From NCBI GenBank assembly GCA_947643295.1, contig CANRVM010000025.1, forward strand, positions 1 to 12,372: a stretch of 12,372 nt of DNA, in the 5' to 3' direction. The notes below the pieces were generated by a model, which saw nothing but the letters and a program-made list of their open reading frames with translations, had not been told where the DNA came from and made no database searches. The translations under genes and the position numbers were made by a program. Below are positions 11,290 through 12,372 of the stretch, piece after piece; within the stretch, counting starts at the first letter, position 1; each line of letters begins with the position of its first letter. The DNA is from an uncultured Mycoplasmatota bacterium. GTDB lineage: Bacteria > Bacillota_I > Bacilli_A > RF39 > UBA660.

Positions 11290-12084
11290 ATGAAAGAATA
11301 TATAGTACAAGAAACTAGACTATTAAAAAATCTAGATTATGAAGTAATAGAAATACTAAAAAAATATGATTGCTATTGTTGTGGTGGTGCAATAGTATCA
11401 GTATTTAATAATGTACCTATAAATGATTACGATATTTATAGTGTTGATAAAGATAATCCATCAAAAATAGTAGAAGAATTAGAAAAAATAGGCTTTGAAC
11501 TTAAAGTAACAAGTCATAATGCTTATTCATTATTAAGAAAATCAAAGAAAGATGAAAATAAAAAGAAATTAAAGATACAGATTATAAGATACGAGAATTT
11601 CTGTAACAATGATATAGAAAAAACATTTAGTTATTTTGATTTTAATTGTTGTATGGGAGGATATAGTTTTAAAGATAAGAAATTTTACTTCGATAAATAT
11701 TTTTTAACGGATAATATTGAAAAAAGATTGAGATTTAATCCTGGAACAGAATATCCTATTTGCTCCTTGTATAGAACAATAAAATACCAAAAAAGGGGTT
11801 ATATATTACCTGGAATCGAAATAATCAAAATAGCACTTGCAATTAATGATTTAAAAATGGAAACATATGCAGATTTAAAACAACAATTAATGGGAATAGA
11901 TACACAATTTTTACAACCATTAACAGATAAATTATTAAGTGGAGATAGTGAAAAATACAGTTTCGCAAAATTTAAAGATGAACTTTCTAGTTTTTATAGT
12001 GATTACTACAATAAAGTAATAGAAAACACTTTTGAAGATAACGAGGAAGAGTCATTTGAAGATTTAGAGGATATAGGGTTATGA
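11290..12084 (+). CDS. Nucleotidyltransferase-fold phage protein
   Basis: The 264-residue protein starts at ATG 11290-11292 (GAAAGG 7 bases upstream). 'CCGGAIVSVFNNVPINDYDIY' (30-50) fits the polymerase-beta-like NTase signature hG[G/S]-x(n)-Dh[D/E]h, with G32, G33, D46 and D48. The usual third carboxylate strand would be near 'KLKIQIIRYEN', but no Asp is obvious there. Later 'FSYFDFNCCMGGYSF', 'RLRFNPGTEYPICSLYRTIKYQKRGYILPG' and an acidic tail ('FEDNEEESFEDLEDIG') follow. Such domains in phages could modify RNA or nucleotides, or act as toxins. The substrate cannot be told. It lies 4 bases after the MBL gene and overlaps the next start (ATGA). Confidence 0.7.
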   Translation: MKEYIVQETRLLKNLDYEVIEILKKYDCYCCGGAIVSVFNNVPINDYDIYSVDKDNPSKIVEELEKIGFELKVTSHNAYSLLRKSKKDENKKKLKIQIIRYENFCNNDIEKTFSYFDFNCCMGGYSFKDKKFYFDKYFLTDNIEKRLRFNPGTEYPICSLYRTIKYQKRGYILPGIEIIKIALAINDLKMETYADLKQQLMGIDTQFLQPLTDKLLSGDSEKYSFAKFKDELSSFYSDYYNKVIENTFEDNEEESFEDLEDIGL

Positions 12085-12372
12085 AAGAAGAGATAGAAAA
12101 GGATATAAAACAGTTTCAGGGAGCTATGGAAGACTTTTACGACTTGACATCAGAAGATATAGAGAGAGCTTATTCATTAGCTATGGTATTTATGCAATTA
12201 GCCAATAGATGGACCGAGATACAATTAAATGCAAGTAAGTATTGTGTAGTGTTAGAAGTGTCTAGAACGGCTTTTAGGGATTATGCTTACGAGCATTATA
12301 GACAATGTTCTAAAGCACATGAATTTTGCAGAGTTGTTTGGAGACAAGGAAAAGAAGAATATAAGAATAGTT
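12081..12372 (+). CDS. Hypothetical phage protein, 3' end outside window
   Basis: The frame is open from ATG 12081-12083 to the window end (97 residues visible). GAGGATATAGGG precedes the start, and it overlaps the NTase-fold gene by 4 bases. The visible part is helical with aromatic residues ('EDFYDLTSEDIERAYSLAMVFMQLANRWTEIQLNASKYC', 'AFRDYAYEHYRQCSKAHEFCRVVW'). No family recognised. It continues the same coupled operon. Confidence 0.65.
   Translation, partial: MKEEIEKDIKQFQGAMEDFYDLTSEDIERAYSLAMVFMQLANRWTEIQLNASKYCVVLEVSRTAFRDYAYEHYRQCSKAHEFCRVVWRQGKEEYKNS

Noticed and set aside
1..12372. CRISPR array, tRNA or rRNA genes
   Set aside because: No regularly spaced direct repeats and no tRNA- or rRNA-like sequence were seen on either strand.

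Overview
The window is AT-rich Bacillota-type DNA. Ribosome binding sites are of the AAGGAG/GAGGTG kind, TTG and GTG starts occur, and TGA is used as a stop, so the genetic code is the standard bacterial one. A low-GC Firmicute (Clostridia or Erysipelotrichia-like) is the most likely host; I cannot name a species. Nearly everything right of about 1456 looks like the lysogeny, early and replication modules of an integrated temperate phage or phage-like element.

Left edge (1-1455): the C-terminal end of one large serine recombinase (1-521) is followed by a short island of host DNA. The island holds two adjacent genes of an ABC importer operon read leftward, an ATPase and a permease. Both are broken: the permease loses its C-terminus at about 555-565, where the left element ends, and the ATPase loses its N-terminus at about 1455, where the right element begins. 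Two different serine-recombinase elements therefore appear to have landed in neighbouring genes of one operon, with their recombinase genes facing each other across about 0.9 kb of host DNA.

Lysogeny module (1456-5540, mostly minus strand): a complete large serine recombinase, a divergent small RNA candidate, an AbiF/Abi_2-type HEPN protein bracketed by two inverted, covarying RNA hairpins, a second small RNA candidate, a TM2-domain membrane protein, an ImmA/IrrE-type metallopeptidase and an XRE (cI/ImmR-like) repressor. The repressor faces a Cro-like gene across a switch region with two TGCG-N4-CGCA operators; a third copy lies inside the cro-like gene.

Early and replication module (5653-12372, plus strand except one small gene): a Cro-like regulator, a small unknown gene, a minus-strand small gene with its own promoter and terminator, three micro-ORFs, a winged-helix-like protein, a DnaD-domain replication initiator, a zinc-finger helicase-loader-like protein, three small coiled-coil proteins, DUF1351, a RecT/Bet-type annealing protein, an MBL-fold hydrolase, a nucleotidyltransferase-fold protein and a gene cut by the window end. 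Most neighbours overlap by 1-20 bases, as expected for one translationally coupled phage operon.

The most interesting part is 3056-4120. It contains a HEPN RNase-type Abi protein with two RxxxxH motifs. A strong promoter sits upstream of a short leader made of one hairpin and a T-run, and there is no clear ribosome binding site before the gene. A mirror-image hairpin copy lies at the 3' end, with compensatory base changes. This looks like an RNA-controlled toxin/defence unit carried by the prophage.
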